Assembly: GCF_036588685.1 (NCBI RefSeq)
Contig: NC_086382.1
Span: forward strand, 69,599,999-69,663,998
Length of the DNA stretch: 64,000 bases
Direction of reading: 5' to 3'
DNA from: Mytilus trossulus
Lineage: Eukaryota; Mollusca; Bivalvia; Mytilida; Mytilidae
Under the pieces are notes generated by a model. The model saw nothing but the letters and a program-made list of their open reading frames with translations, searched no databases and was not told where the DNA came from. The translations under genes were made by a program, and so were the position numbers. Below, in pieces: positions 11,639 to 23,041 of the stretch (position 1 is its first letter; each line of letters starts with the position of its first letter).

Positions 11639-11696
11639 TTATTTTACTGTTCCATATTGTATATTCTTCATTTTGTTGGTATTGTCCTCATTACTC
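11639..11696 (-). pseudogene. Gene B (pseudogene), exon 5: cytoplasmic tail and stop
   Basis: After a TTTTCAG acceptor at 11698-11697 the exon continues the phase 2 left by the membrane exon. It encodes SNEDNTNKMKNIQYGTVK and a TAA stop at 11641-11639. It aligns with the terminal exons of gene C (32364-32319) and of the duplicate (24884-24839), sharing NEDN and a QY near the end; the gene B tail is four residues longer. The exon is intact in itself and is called pseudogene only because upstream exons of gene B are broken. The tail shows no NPxY or paired YxxL motif. Confidence 0.7.
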
Positions 11697-12499
11697 CTGA
11701 AAATAAATATACAAATATATAAAGTTCACTCGTTTCGTCCATAGATAATTTAAGTTCACCCTTATTGGTGATCACCAACAAATGTGCAATTTAAAATCAG
11801 TAATAAAGTTTTTTTCAAAGATTTATTTGTATCAATTGATACCTAACGTTCATACTTGTACATATCAAACCGAATTCATTTACAAACGTATGTTTTACCT
11901 TCCAGAGATTGTCGACACCTTCCATGTATTGGTTGACAATGGTAATGATTACTCGTTGTCGTGATCTTTAAATTGTTAGACATCAGAAGTGGCCTTACAC
12001 GTATCTGTGTTCTATTCGTGATTATTATATATGTTTGATAGAGTCTTATGTTGAACGAGAGGTGATATATATGCATACAAAGATACGTTTACCCTTTGGA
12101 CACACTTAGTAGTTTTGCTCCGCTTGCAGTCAACGCGACTTTTAAATCATTCAAAACAAGAAATAATTACAGGGGACTACCTAGTCTGATTCCTGTTAAG
12201 ACTTGATTTTCTTTTACTCTGTTATATGGTTTTATCCTTAGAATAGTATAACACATCACAAACTTGCGTGTAGTTGGTAAATGGTAGTCTCATAAATTTT
12301 TCATATTTTTTTAATAAATTCTATCAATAATAATTCATGAAATTAACATATCACAATTACAATGTTTCTGCAATAAGTTATTCGTCAAAATGAAAATAAA
12401 CCCATTTTTTTCATATGAATACATATTTTTTTTCAAAACGATTTTAAGAGATCAAATTTATGAATTGTGGTAAAGTATTTCTATCATTTCAAACTATAC
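11697..12499 (-). other. Gene B, intron 4
   Basis: Sequence between the membrane exon and the terminal exon. A candidate extra exon near 11894-11970 was considered and rejected because its phase does not fit. Confidence 0.6.
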
Positions 12500-12617
12500 C
12501 TGCGCCTATGTATGAAATATACCAAACTGACTATCACCATCACAGCAGCTGCACACCCAATAGCGATTCCTGCCACCAAACCAATAGAAAGTCCTGTTTT
12601 CTCAGCATGTTCTTTAA
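12500..12617 (-). pseudogene. Gene B (pseudogene), exon 4: transmembrane segment
   Basis: Acceptor TAG at 12619-12618, donor AG|GTATAG at 12499-12498, phase 1 in and phase 2 out, 118 bases. It encodes VKEHAEKTGLS, then the hydrophobic span IGLVAGIAIGCAAAVMVIV and SLVYF, then IHRR. The first stretch is the juxtamembrane linker, the span fits one membrane helix, and the arginines form the stop-transfer anchor on the cytoplasmic side. It aligns with the membrane exons at 33456-33333 and 25976-25853 (SVAGIVSGCVAAVILFVILS). The plus-strand ORF at 12467-12661 is its shadow. This exon has no lesion. Confidence 0.75.
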
Positions 12618-13276
12618 CTAAAATAGCCAAAAGAAAAAGGAATATTATTATGAAAAAATAAGTAAATACGCTTCAATAAAATACCAGCTGCAGTTTCTAT
12701 GTTTTTGGAATAATTTGAATTGCTTTTGACAAATCAATATATAATTCAGCTCAAAATATGTGTCGGAGAAGCTCTGTAAAGTACTTCAATTATACATATC
12801 ATTCATCCTGATATCGTCAATAAAGATTTGTTTGAAGTGATTCTCCTATGTGGTCCATATAGCAGAAGGCTATCTCTGCTTCACTATCGCTTGGCGTCCG
12901 CCGGCTTTAAAGTTTCAATTGTTCGTCTCCTTCGAAACTACTGAATATATCAAAAATTTCAGATAATTAATCCTTTTCTTAGAATGATGTTTGTTTCACC
13001 AAATATCACCACCGCGATTTAAAACGGAACATATGGCTTAGTTGTAGGTAATTGTTATATATCTTTAAAACCATAGAAGATACAGAAAAATTTGACTAGC
13101 CTTAAATGTTCAGAATGTCAAAAACTTACTATTATATAAAACAAAATTTAAATGACATTTAATAAAAATTATTACCCTCCATTTTTAAATCAAGCAATAT
13201 TGTCCATCCTGTTTACACTTGAAAACTATAAACATAGGGGGGGAAATACAATCAAAAACATAATGAGCAATACAAC

Positions 13277-13277
<1 letters not shown>

Positions 13278-13320
<43 letters not shown>
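13278..13320. repeat. Homopolymer run of 43 T
   Basis: An uninterrupted T tract on the plus strand, i.e. poly-A on the minus strand. It could be a retroposon tail in minus orientation or simple expansion, and its length is likely to be uncertain in any assembly. Confidence 0.9.
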
Positions 13321-13324
<4 letters not shown>

Positions 13325-13599
13325 AATACTAGTTTTCTCAATTGACCTTTTTTCATAGAAGTTATTTTGAGACTTTTATTGCCAACTATACAGTATGATT
13401 TTTTCGCTTTGAAGTGGCCGTATAGCTGGCTAACAAATGACAAGCTAACATGACTTAAAACGTAAGTTGACATTTTTTGTCAAAAAAAGGACGTTTTGAG
13501 GACTCCTTGAGGCATTTAAACAACTCTTTTGCCTGGTATGAATTTTGCAGTGTTTCTTCTTGTATCTTTAAAACTTTTGATGAAAGACAGTATTATTAG

Positions 13600-13970
13600 T
13601 TATAAAATGTACCAGGCTTATATTTTGATACGTTAGACATGCGTTTCATCTAAATAAGACAAATCAGTGACGCTCAGATAAAAATAGTTAGAAAAGCAAA
13701 ACAAGTATGCAGTTGAGGAGCATTGAGGACACAAAATTCCAAAAAGGGTGTGCCAAATACGTCTAAGGTAGTCTATGCCTAGGATAAGAAAATAATTAGT
13801 ATTTCGAATAATTTTTACTTTATCAAACAGTTAATTTATAAAACAACCATATAATTGATATGCATGTCAACACCGCAGTGCTGACTACAGGGAACAAATA
13901 GACAGCAACACTGACCCGCAATCACAGATACCATATATGTAATAGGCTCCCTGAACCTTTTATTGTTTTT
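13600..13970 (-). repeat. Decayed retrozyme-like repeat
   Basis: Same order as the 9545-9990 copy on the minus strand: head remnant (GTCAGCACTGCGGTGTTGACATG, complement of 13866-13888), body (GGAATTTTGTGTCCTCAATGC), and core remnant with CTGATTTG in place of CTGATGAG. It is clearly degenerate. Confidence 0.6.
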
Positions 13971-14059
13971 TCTCCGCCTACCATGTCTGCGTCAGTCCCT
14001 TTTTTCTCAACCATGTACAATACAATAAAAGCCTAAATAGAGCTGGACATCATAATTAC

Positions 14060-14653
14060 CTTCGCAGAATGCACCTTTCCATTCCGGTTTACATCCCTGT
14101 GAACACATACCATTACCTTTACATTCTTCTTTTAAGCACGATTCACTGCACTTCTGATTACATTGTTTCCCATATTAACCTTTAATACACTTAAAACAGT
14201 GTCCGTCATTTGGATTACAAGACGTCAACGTGTTATCCTCTGAAGCACATTTACCACACGATTCATTACAAAATTGTCCAAATTGACCAGATGCGCATGT
14301 GTCTATACAAGAGCCGGTACACTTTTCACATATATATCCACTCGAAGAACTATTTGTACATGTTGTACTACACGTTTGATGGCAATTAAACCCAAATCTT
14401 GAAGGCGGACAAATAGAGTTCATGAAATTCATGTTGCATTGTGTGATATTACATGCAGGTGATACATGAAGGCATTGGCCAGTCACGGGATGACATATCA
14501 AACAACTATCAACACAGGATTCATTGCAGTAACTTCCGTATTTTCCAGGCGCACAACCAGACATACACACACCTTGACTATTACAATTTTCACCCAAACA
14601 TTGACTACAAGACTGAGAACATTTTTCACCAAAATAACCATCATTGCAACCAT
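14060..14653 (-). pseudogene. Gene B (pseudogene), exon 3: EGF modules with in-frame stop
   Basis: This 594-base exon has the same length and phases as exon 3 of gene C. It reads DGCNDGYFGEKCSQSC, then C-rich EGF modules through CFKCIKG, and meets TAA at 14177-14175. After the stop the frame continues YGKQCNQKCSESC and ends at a GCGAAG|GTAATT donor. Gene C has TAT (Tyr) at the same place in GYYGKQC, so one T-to-A change explains the stop. Truncation here would remove the membrane helix. Together with the missing ATG and the exon 2 frameshift this makes gene B a probable pseudogene. A base-call error at this one site cannot be excluded. Confidence 0.8.
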
Positions 14654-16637
14654 CTAAAAAGAAATGTATACATAAAGTGATTGAAAAATAAATAAGTATT
14701 ATCATTGTCGCATGTAAAACGTTGAACACATTGATAGTATCCTGATATTGAAAAATATACGATTAAATACAATTAAAAGTGCAATCAAAATTTAGTATTC
14801 CAGTCTGTGTTTTATATATATTAATTTAATGGCCTTAAAACAAGGTTTAATCCACCATTTCTACATTTGAAAATGCCTGTACCAAGTCAGGAATGTGACA
14901 GGTCTTGTCCATTCGTTTTTATGTGTTTTGTTATTTAATTTTGCAATGTGGTTATGGACTTTCGATAAGATTGTCCTCTAAGTTCAGTATTTTTGTGTTT
15001 TTACTTTTTACAGATAAATAAGTCATGAAGTAGGCCAAATCTATAATAATAAAATTAACGGTACCAATTTTCTTGCACCAGATGCGCATTTATACAATAC
15101 ATGTCTCTTCAGTGATGCCCGTGGCCAAAATATTTGAAATCCAAAGCTTATATAAAAAATGAAGAGCTATAATCCAAAAGGTTCAAAAAGTATACCCAAA
15201 TCCGTGAAAGGAATCAGAGCTTTGCATGAGGGAGATACATTCCTTAATTTATTATAATTTATTATTTTGTAACAGCAAATTTTAATAACACAAAAAAATC
15301 CGTATTTTTATGCCAGTACCGAAGTACTGGCTACTGGGCTGGTGATACCCTCGGGGACTAATAGTCCACCAGCAGAGGCATCGACCCAGTGGTAGTAATA
15401 AAATTAACGGTACCAATTTTCTTGCACCAGATGCGCATTTCGACAATACAGGTCTCTTCAGTGATGCTCGTGGCCAAAATATTTGATATCCAAAGCTTAT
15501 ATAAAAGATGAAGATACCGAATAACAAGTAATAAGGCATATTCTAGGATTGATGTAAGTTTTTTGTAAAATAAAAAGCTAGATTCTAAATTCCTGACGAA
15601 TTTTATTAAGATTTGGCCTTAAAAAAGAAAAGTGAACGATAGGTATAAATTTGGCTCTATTTGCTGAACGGTTTTGAAATGTTTAATTAGCAATCATTCA
15701 CAAGTTGTAATTGCAATACAATAGATTACAATAACTTTGAGAACTAGCTTTTTGTACTTCTTATTAATCGTGCTAGTTTGGTCAAATGATACTATATTTT
15801 ACATTTCGTACCTGTTTCTGTTACAGTTTTGTCCAAGTTTAGAGGGATGCCCTCACAAGCATGCTTAACCAAGACAGATTATTTATCTGCTGGTTCAAAG
15901 TCTTAACTGAAGAGTTTGTAGGTCAGTTTTTCTTTTTGTTCAAATCTAATCCTGTCTGTTCTACCTTATTCGTTTTTCGTAAATTGTGCTTTTATAAAAG
16001 AGTTGGTTTTCCTCTTTCAATGTTTCATTTTTTTTTGTCGGGGCCGAATGCATTTTTTTTAACGGTTGCCTATAATTGCTTACATCAACTTCATTTGAAC
16101 ACTGGTGGGTAGTTAGTTAATTGTTGCAATGGGAATAATACCACATCTGTTTATTTTTTAATGAAGATGGCTAATTGTTTCCAATACAGAAGTGATAATA
16201 TGCCCTCTAATGTGAGAACCTTTATGTTTTTTTTTAATAAACGATTGATTAATTTTTTTTAAGATTTAATGTGATTCACAAGAACAACGCTTTTGTGATT
16301 TCCGTTATATAAGATCGTTCTATTGTAATTATTTTGGATTTGATTCTAAATACATTTATGACATCTTTTAGCATAAATTATAAAAAGTTAAAATTGCTAT
16401 CTAATAATAAAAAAATCAAAATGGGTAGTTTTTTGACGAATTCATGTGCACTCGTTTTTTTCTAAAACAATGGGAAACTATGCCAATAATCATCCAGTTG
16501 TAATACTGTTTTAATCATTTGTTAGAATTACCAAAAAGTGTATCATCAATATATCAAAATGCTTTGAAAAAAATTAAAATGCCGAATAAGTTCAATTATT
16601 TATATCTGGACTATAATATATTTGTTAATATATATAC
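14654..16637 (-). other. Gene B, intron 2
   Basis: Holds a two-copy direct repeat with the retrozyme-like head between (15041-15520) and a partial R1a fragment around 16010-16150. The short ORFs at 15282-15539 and 15861-16112 fall in these repeats. Confidence 0.65.
15041..15520 (-). repeat. Retrozyme-like dimer with structured head
   Basis: The sequence AAAATTAACGGTACCAATTTTC and what follows occurs at about 15051 and again at about 15400, a period of 349 bases in the same orientation. Between them is a head with nested pairing: CCAGTAC/GTACTGG around CGAA (15313-15330), ACTGGG/CCCAGT (15333-15338 with 15385-15390), CTGGT/ACCAG (15339-15343 with 15368-15372) and GGAC/GTCC (15355-15358 with 15364-15367). 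On the minus strand the right copy reads CACTGAAGAGAC...GTCGAAATGCGC, with the hammerhead constants CTGANGA and GAAA and a GAC/GTC stem II. The left copy has lost GAAA (TAAA). Confidence 0.62.
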
Positions 16638-18261
16638 CTTCACATATGCCTGTTGTCCGATCGCATAGTCCTCTAAGACAGTTGACACAAGAATTATAGC
16701 AATAAAAACCATACTTTCCAGGTTTACATGTAATGCAGCTACCAGAAAACTGATCACAAGTTTTGTTTAAACAATTCCTTGAACAGGTAAAAATACAAAT
16801 GTCACCATAGAAACCGTCTTTGCATCCATGTATACATGTTCCATTGGTTGGGTCACAGCCATCAATACAGCTAGTTTCACATTTTTGATCGCATATATCG
16901 TAACCGTAAGGATGTTTATACCATCCTGGCGTACAACCTTCAAGACAATCTCCTGTACTACCATTACAGTTGTCATTCAAACAATTTTCACAAGGTGCAC
17001 ACAAGTCTTCAAGTGTGGGTTTGTAAAACCCGTATCCACATGTATTGCAATTGGCAAATTCTAAATTACGTTTATCCTTATACTGGGTACACTTCAAACA
17101 GTGTGGCGTTATAAGTGAACATCCATATTTGCATGTGGAATAATACCAATCAGGTTCACATCCATATGGACATACACCTGTTGCGGAATCACAAACAGAT
17201 TCATTTCCGGTACAATAGCTGCTGCATTTATCAACACAATGTTTCCCGTAATATCCCGACTTACATCCGTCTAAACATACTCCAGTGGTACTATCACAGT
17301 TTGAATGTCCGCCCTTACAATTGTCACTGCACCTACAACACCCATTATGTTTCTGGTACCATCCAGAAGTTTTGCATTTGACACAGTTATACATTGAATC
17401 ACGTTTCAAGCATTGGTTTACTTCGCATTTACATTGATTACCGAAAAAACCTGAATTGCATTGTATACATTTGTCACCACTTTTTTCACACTTTATACAG
17501 TTAGAATGACAGGAGTTCTCACAATATTGACCATAATATCCTTCTGAGCACACATTACACGTAGTATTATCAATACAGGAATCACAGTCTTCAATACATG
17601 AATGATTGCATTGTTTTCCATACCAGCCTTTTGAACAGGTACACGACCCATCAAAGGTTGAACAAGTCGAAAGTCGACAGTTAACTGGACATTGATGTTC
17701 ACATTTGTCTCCAAACCAACCTTTCGAACAATTTTTTACAGGTATCGTTACTTGAACAAATGTCACAGTGCGCTATACAGTTCAGTTCACAGTAAGAACC
17801 ACCGAACCCAGGTTTACATTGCCTACAGCTACCGATACGTTGTTGACAACTTAAAAGCGGTTTACACCTTTCACTACAATTCTTTTCGCAATTATGTCCC
17901 CAGAACCCGTTTTCGCAGCCATGTATACATTCACCAGTTTGTCGATCACATCTTTTAATCTTCTTGCAATTTGAGGGACAATTCTTTTCACAATGATCTC
18001 CATAATGAGGTAGCCAGCAAGATACACACAATCCATTTAGATTGCATCGTGAGTGACATCGTCCCGTGCAGGTTTCCGTACAGTTAACACCATAATATGA
18101 ACTTATACAATTTCTACATTCGCCACTTTCTCTGTGACATCCTGTCATATCACAGTTTTGTGGACAGGTCGAATTACAATCGAATCCATAAAACTCGTAC
18201 GTGCAACTTCCGGTACAATAGCCAGTCTCGTGATTACATCCATCGAAACAATTCATACAAT
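16638..18261 (-). pseudogene. Gene B (pseudogene), exon 2: large EGF-repeat exon with 1-base frameshift
   Basis: The acceptor TTTCAG ends at 18262 and the donor GAAG|GTATAT begins at 16637. The exon is 1624 bases, one more than its paralogues (1623). From 18261 the frame reads DCMNCFDGCNHETGYC and runs about 175 codons as EGF modules to CDICSSNDTCKK. It then slips into a non-EGF reading that stops just after 17699. From a run of six T on the plus strand (17732-17737) leftward, the homologous EGF frame (NCSKGWFGDKC...) is open to the donor and ends DRTTGICEG. One extra base in that run explains everything. A homopolymer error is possible, but two independent lesions elsewhere in the gene favour true decay. 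Confidence 0.85.
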
Positions 18262-18774
18262 CTGAAACAATATAGTTTCACCCTTTATCTTAGGAAAAAT
18301 ATTAAACAAATCTGATAATAATACATAAATTATACGATTAAATCATCTCCTTTGAAACCATACATTGTTGAGGCTACAGTATATAACATGAAGTAGAAAA
18401 TTGCACAAATCTGTAACAATTAGTAAATTATGGCATCAATATATCAATGAATGGAAGTAAAATGTGTGACATACGATAAAGAAAAAGAAACACAAAAGAC
18501 TCTTAAAACAAATTGAAGAATCTGTACAAGTTCGCACTAAGTCGGTTGAAGGACGATTTACACTTCGACATGTAAATGCTTTTGTTGAAGACTTTCATGT
18601 TAATCTCTACATGCAATTCGGTTTTGTATCGGGTATTTTTGGATTTTTAGTAACTATTTATTGTATAAGGATAGTCATGTTCTACGATAAAAAGTTTACC
18701 TTTAACTGGATCGTGACTAATTTTCAGTATTACTTTTGAAGCTACTTTTTACTTTCTATTTATCTGAATTCTAC

Positions 18775-19080
18775 GGAATCTGAAAAAGTGCAATACACGC
18801 ATTGCCCCTGCGAATGGTAGAAAGAGGGACGAAAGATACCATAGGGACAGTCAAACTCATAAATCGAAAATAAACTGACAACGCAAAGGCTAAAACAGAA
18901 AAGGACAAACAGACACATGACAACATAGAAAACTAAAGAATAACCAACACGAACCCCACCAAAAACAAGGGGTGATCTCAGGTTTTCCAGAAGGGTATGC
19001 AGATCCTGCTCCACATGTGGCACCCGTCGTGTTGCTTATGCGATAACAAATCCGGTAAATAGTCTAATTCGGTAGGTCAC
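18775..19080. repeat. R3 interspersed repeat
   Basis: Shares GACAGTCAAACTCATAAATC, CACGAACCCCACCAAAAAC and GGTATGCAGATCCTG-type blocks with 22011-22250, 29491-29730 and 60295-60600. Its end (AAATCCGGTAAATAGTCTAA...) recurs inverted at about 23505-23570. Confidence 0.65.
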
Positions 19081-20655
19081 ATTTATGAAAGGGAAGGGGG
19101 TTGTAGTAGCGACGTAGATGGCATTGTATAGAACAGATACAGAAAACAAACTGGCAATGTATGCTGTTACTGATGTCCCACAAAATTAATAAGAATAATT
19201 CATCCCGACTGTTTGCATAAAATTATCCTAACAGAAACATATTTATCACTGTATCCTTATTTCGTTAATAACTATCCTCTGTCGAAATTTCAATATTAGT
19301 CGCTTCAATTTAAGTGATATATATATGAAAAAAACAATATGAAAAAAAAAGTGGTGTATAAATGATAATGTATTACTAAAATTCATACCACGAATTACTT
19401 TTCACATATATTCACCACTAAACTTCAAACGACTGTGGTGTTTGAAAGGTGTGGTGGTTTTATGTTTTGTAATTCTAAACTTCAATTATCTCCCATTGAC
19501 AACCTTAGAACTCAACAAATTGATGTGATAAAATCGAGTAAACGTTTTTTTTAAATGTGTTAGATTGGCAAAAGACAGTAATTGAAAAAAAAACATATGT
19601 CAATATAATTCATATATAGTTGTTACTTGTTTTAGTAAGCAATTTTCTAACCACACATCATTTCAAAAATTTATCTAATTTAATCATAGAAACAAAAAGT
19701 CGCTTTGAAAGTTACGAAAGAAAATGATAAGTTTTTTAATACGGCTTGAAGCAAAATACAAAAAGTAACATGTGCAAAGAGCCGAACGATTAGTATTTAT
19801 TCAAAACCGGAAAATTGCGTTATTTTATGGTTTTAGTTTGTGCTGTAGATATTTACCGTAAGTCATCGTCAAAACTAGAAAATACACAAAACAATGATTA
19901 TAGTATATTTCATTTAAAGGGGCGCTATCTTTCAAATTCATGTTCACCATTTTGATTAACATTGTCATATTTGATATATAACAATGAAAAACATCTATTC
20001 AAATGATCAGAAGTCTAAAATAAACAATTTACAGGGCATCTGCTCAATACTATGTAGCTACGTTTCGTGTGTATTTTAGTCTTGACACAAAGGAACTCTG
20101 ATGATCGATTGCGATATAAACATAAATATAGATATAAATAGAAAGAGAACTCGCGCAATTTTTTTTTCTAGGTCAGTCTACAATATACTTAATGTCATCA
20201 TCAATGTTTCTTATCTCATTTTGACAAAATTTAACCATAATTGCTGTTTGAAGCGAATAATTATTTCACTATTCAGTTTCATAAAAGATTGTGCCAAAAA
20301 AAATATCTTTAAGATTATTGATATATCTTGTAACGAGTGCCCCTTTAAGAAATGTAAATATGTTATATTTTATCTTAAATTATCAGTTGCAACTTAAATT
20401 TGAAATTTTCATTGAGATAATTGCAAGAGCATGCATATATAAAAAACATGATGCCAATTCAAGTCAGCGCAATATCAGTTAATGCCAATCTTTAGCATTC
20501 AAGATTTTCAACGAAGAAAGGTTCTCTTATACAACAGAGAAACGTAACTACAACTTTTATGTATCATCATACTTAATCAAGATTTGAATTGGTGGCTCAA
20601 ATCCAATCAACTTCTCATAATACAAAATGTGTAGCTAATAAAATTTATTATCAAA

Positions 20656-21363
20656 CTAGAACACACCCGTGATATCGCGGGTTCGTGACTGAATTAAAGT
20701 ACTAATATAACTATGCGCAAGCCTTATTTTAGTATTAGTATTGTCATCTGGTAAATTCATGCCGATTATAAGATACACAGTTTTCTCTGCTTTCAAATCT
20801 TTCTGTTTGAACCCGGCGAACTGGAACTTGTCAATTATTGGTAATATTAATTATTTGAAAAGGTCCTGGAATGGAGTATTTTTTAATCAACAGCATTGTC
20901 CTATATTAGTTATATATAAAGTTGAATTCTTTGATTCGCTGTTTTACGTCATGCCCGCTAACAAATTGAAAACTGTACCTTTACGCCTTAATTTTAGTCC
21001 AGATTTTTAGTATTCGTATTGTTATCTTAGAAAGTCTTGACAATTTAGTAGTGTCAACCCTGTGATTATATTAATTCTGAATTCACCGTTTGTTGGTGCG
21101 CCAGTCAGATGCGGAACTTACAGATAAGGTGATAGGTAACAGGTGAATATATTATTGGTATCGGTATCGGACTCGACCCGGAACTTCTTAATTATTGGCA
21201 ATATTAATTACGTGGAAAACAAAAGGGCCTGGAGTGGTGTTATTTTTAATCTACACATTTGTACTATATTACATGTAGTTATATATAAAGTTGAATTCTT
21301 TGAATCGTCGTTTTTACGTGATGACGGCTGACAAATTGGACCTCGTAATTTTAGTATTATAGA
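20656..21363 (-). mobile_element. Non-autonomous Helitron (copy 2) with empty site in unit 2
   Basis: On the minus strand it begins TCTATAATACTAAAATTACG and ends ATCACGGGTGTGTTCTAG, with A before and T after. A hairpin close to the 3' end pairs CCCGCGAT with ATCACGGG (one mismatch). The duplicate unit has the uninterrupted site ATCAAA|TAGGTA at 28584/28585, exactly where this copy inserts, and shows no duplicated target bases. That is direct evidence for a Helitron-type insertion in unit 1 only. It lies in intron 1 of gene B. Confidence 0.9.
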
Positions 21364-21850
21364 TAGGTCAATAACATTGATTTTATATTTCAGAAATTAA
21401 TGATTTTAATTTTATGTCTATAAAATATTGTATTGGAATAATGTAAATGCTTCAAAACCTCGCGTTCAAATGGTGCAGTGCGCCAGGGTTGACGGCAGCT
21501 GTTTTATGTCACATATATATGTTTTGGTTCTTATATATCATTGGCATTTAGATACTCGCGCCATGACTGTAATGATAATGGCATGAAAAGGAAACCGATT
21601 TGGAGGCATAACAATATAAAGCAATTTTTTTTAAATAGAATAAAATGCAGCATTATTCTAAATACAATGTAAGCGAGTAAACCTTTCTGATACGTCTTCC
21701 TTATCATAATCTTGAATTGATAAACGTTACCATATTAATTATGTTTGTACAATGAGATATAAATAGATATCTAAAATCAACACATGCTACCGTGATAATT
21801 ACATCAAATGCATACACTCTAGTAATCATAATTAATAATATTATACATAC

Positions 21851-21938
21851 CTTGATTATTTTCACAGTCAATGTTAGTTATGAATACAATTAAGAACATT
21901 AATCCAATTTGAAAAACTTGTAAGCAGGTTACTTTCGT
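21851..21938 (-). pseudogene. Gene B exon 1 (unit 1): signal-peptide exon without ATG
   Basis: Aligned with the exon 1 sequences of genes A and C, this 88-base segment ends in the same CAAG|GTATGT donor with phase 1. Its frame reads KVTCLQVFQIGLMFL then IVFITNIDCENNQ, so the hydrophobic signal core survives. The initiator position is ACG (21938-21936) rather than ATG. The next in-frame ATG is mid-core and would leave too short a signal sequence. The TATA and GGGGG(A/T)ATCC blocks of genes A and C are also absent; R3 repeat begins about 70 bases upstream. It is the nearest candidate first exon for gene B. Use of a non-AUG start or another promoter cannot be excluded. Confidence 0.75.
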
Positions 21939-22424
21939 TGTGGCTACATGAGTCTTCCTATTGTGACTTCAAATGTTTTTGCCTATCACAAACCAAAATA
22001 TTGCTACGTTAGAAAGAGGAACGAAAGATACCAAAGGGACAGTCAAACTCATAAATCTAAAACAAACTGACAACGCCATGGCTAAAAATGAAAAAGACAA
22101 CCAGAAAAACAATAGTACACATGACACAACATAGAAAACTAAAGAATAAACAACACGAACCCCACCAAACTAGGGGTAATCTCAGGTGCTCCGGAAGGGT
22201 AAGCAGATCCTCAGTGTGTTTGAATTTGTTTGTTAGCCTTTTGGTCATGAATGTTTGTCTCTAATATTTAATTAACTGTGCATTTGTATTCAGATATCGC
22301 AGATCAAATTTATTCGTTCATTGTGTAATCATACGTTTTTTGATTGAGTTAATTCTGCCAATTGATATTTTATCGTATGTTTTTCTATGTTGTGATGTTA
22401 TGCTATTGTTTCAGAAAAAGGGAG

Positions 22425-22760
22425 AAGGTTTGGGCCCATTAAAACGTTTAATCCCGCTGCAAATGTTTGCACCTGTCCTAAGTCAGGAATCTGATGTACA
22501 GTAGTTGTCGTTTGTTTATGTAATATATACGTGTTTCTCGTTTCTCGTTTTGTTTATATAGATTAGACCGTTGGTTTTCCCGTTTGAATGGTTTTACACT
22601 AGTAATTTTGGGGCCCTTTATAGCTTGTTGTTCGGTGTGAGCCAAGGCTCCGTGTTGAAGGCCGTACTTTAACCTATAATGGTTTAATTTTTAAATTGTT
22701 ATTTGGATGGAGAGTTGTCTCATTGGCACTCACACCACATCTTCCTATATCTATTGTGAA
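22425..22760 (+). repeat. R1b SINE-like repeat
   Basis: Runs from CACCTGTCCTAAGTCAGGA through GATTAGACCGTTGGTTTTCC and GTGAGCCAAGGCTCCGTG to GTTGTCTCATTGGCACTCAC...CATCTTCCTATATCTAT. Duplicated at 29905-30240, with diverged copies at 61795-62085 and 62785-63105. Head and 3' end resemble R1a. Confidence 0.75.
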
Positions 22761-23041
22761 GTCAAACATGTTTGATTTGATTGTTTTAAATATAATTATT
22801 GACAAACCAATATATGTGGATTTGCAGAACATTGCACGCATCAAACTGGTGTAAAAAAATATAATTTGCTTACAACATGATGCTTTTTTTTGTAACCACT
22901 CATGATTTTTTACGTTTATAAATGCTGCAAATTACGAGTTATAATTAATTAATCAATGTATCAATTAAAACACGTTGAACATATAGGATAACGATGAAAC
23001 GACAACATGTCAGTCCCTCTGTCCTTCTATTACCATGATTA

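Larger units (their letters stand above)
12618..14059 (-). other. Gene B, intron 3
   Basis: Contains a 43-base T run (13278-13320) and a decayed retrozyme-like copy (13600-13970). Nothing else was recognised. Confidence 0.65.
18262..21850 (-). other. Gene B, intron 1
   Basis: Contains an R3 repeat (18775-19080), about 1.4 kb of AT-rich DNA with no feature I recognise (19081-20470), the left edge of duplication unit 1 and Helitron copy 2. The ORFs at 20101-20482 have no recognisable motif and I do not call them genes. Confidence 0.6.

Noticed and set aside
11876-12076. Possible extra cytoplasmic exon of gene B near 11894-11970 (open frame with GGAAG|GTAAAA donor).
   Set aside because: Its phase would break the fit between the membrane exon (phase 2) and the terminal exon (phase 2), and duplicates of the locus show no counterpart.
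15313-15390. Structured head as a hammerhead itself (CTGATGATACCC...GACGAAACGTCC in some copies).
   Set aside because: CUGAUGA and GAAA can be found, but stems II and III do not close in hammerhead geometry and no valid cleavage triplet is paired.
20101-20482. Overlapping plus ORFs of 98 and 63 residues.
   Set aside because: AT-driven open frames with no family features, lying within intron 1 of gene B on the opposite strand.
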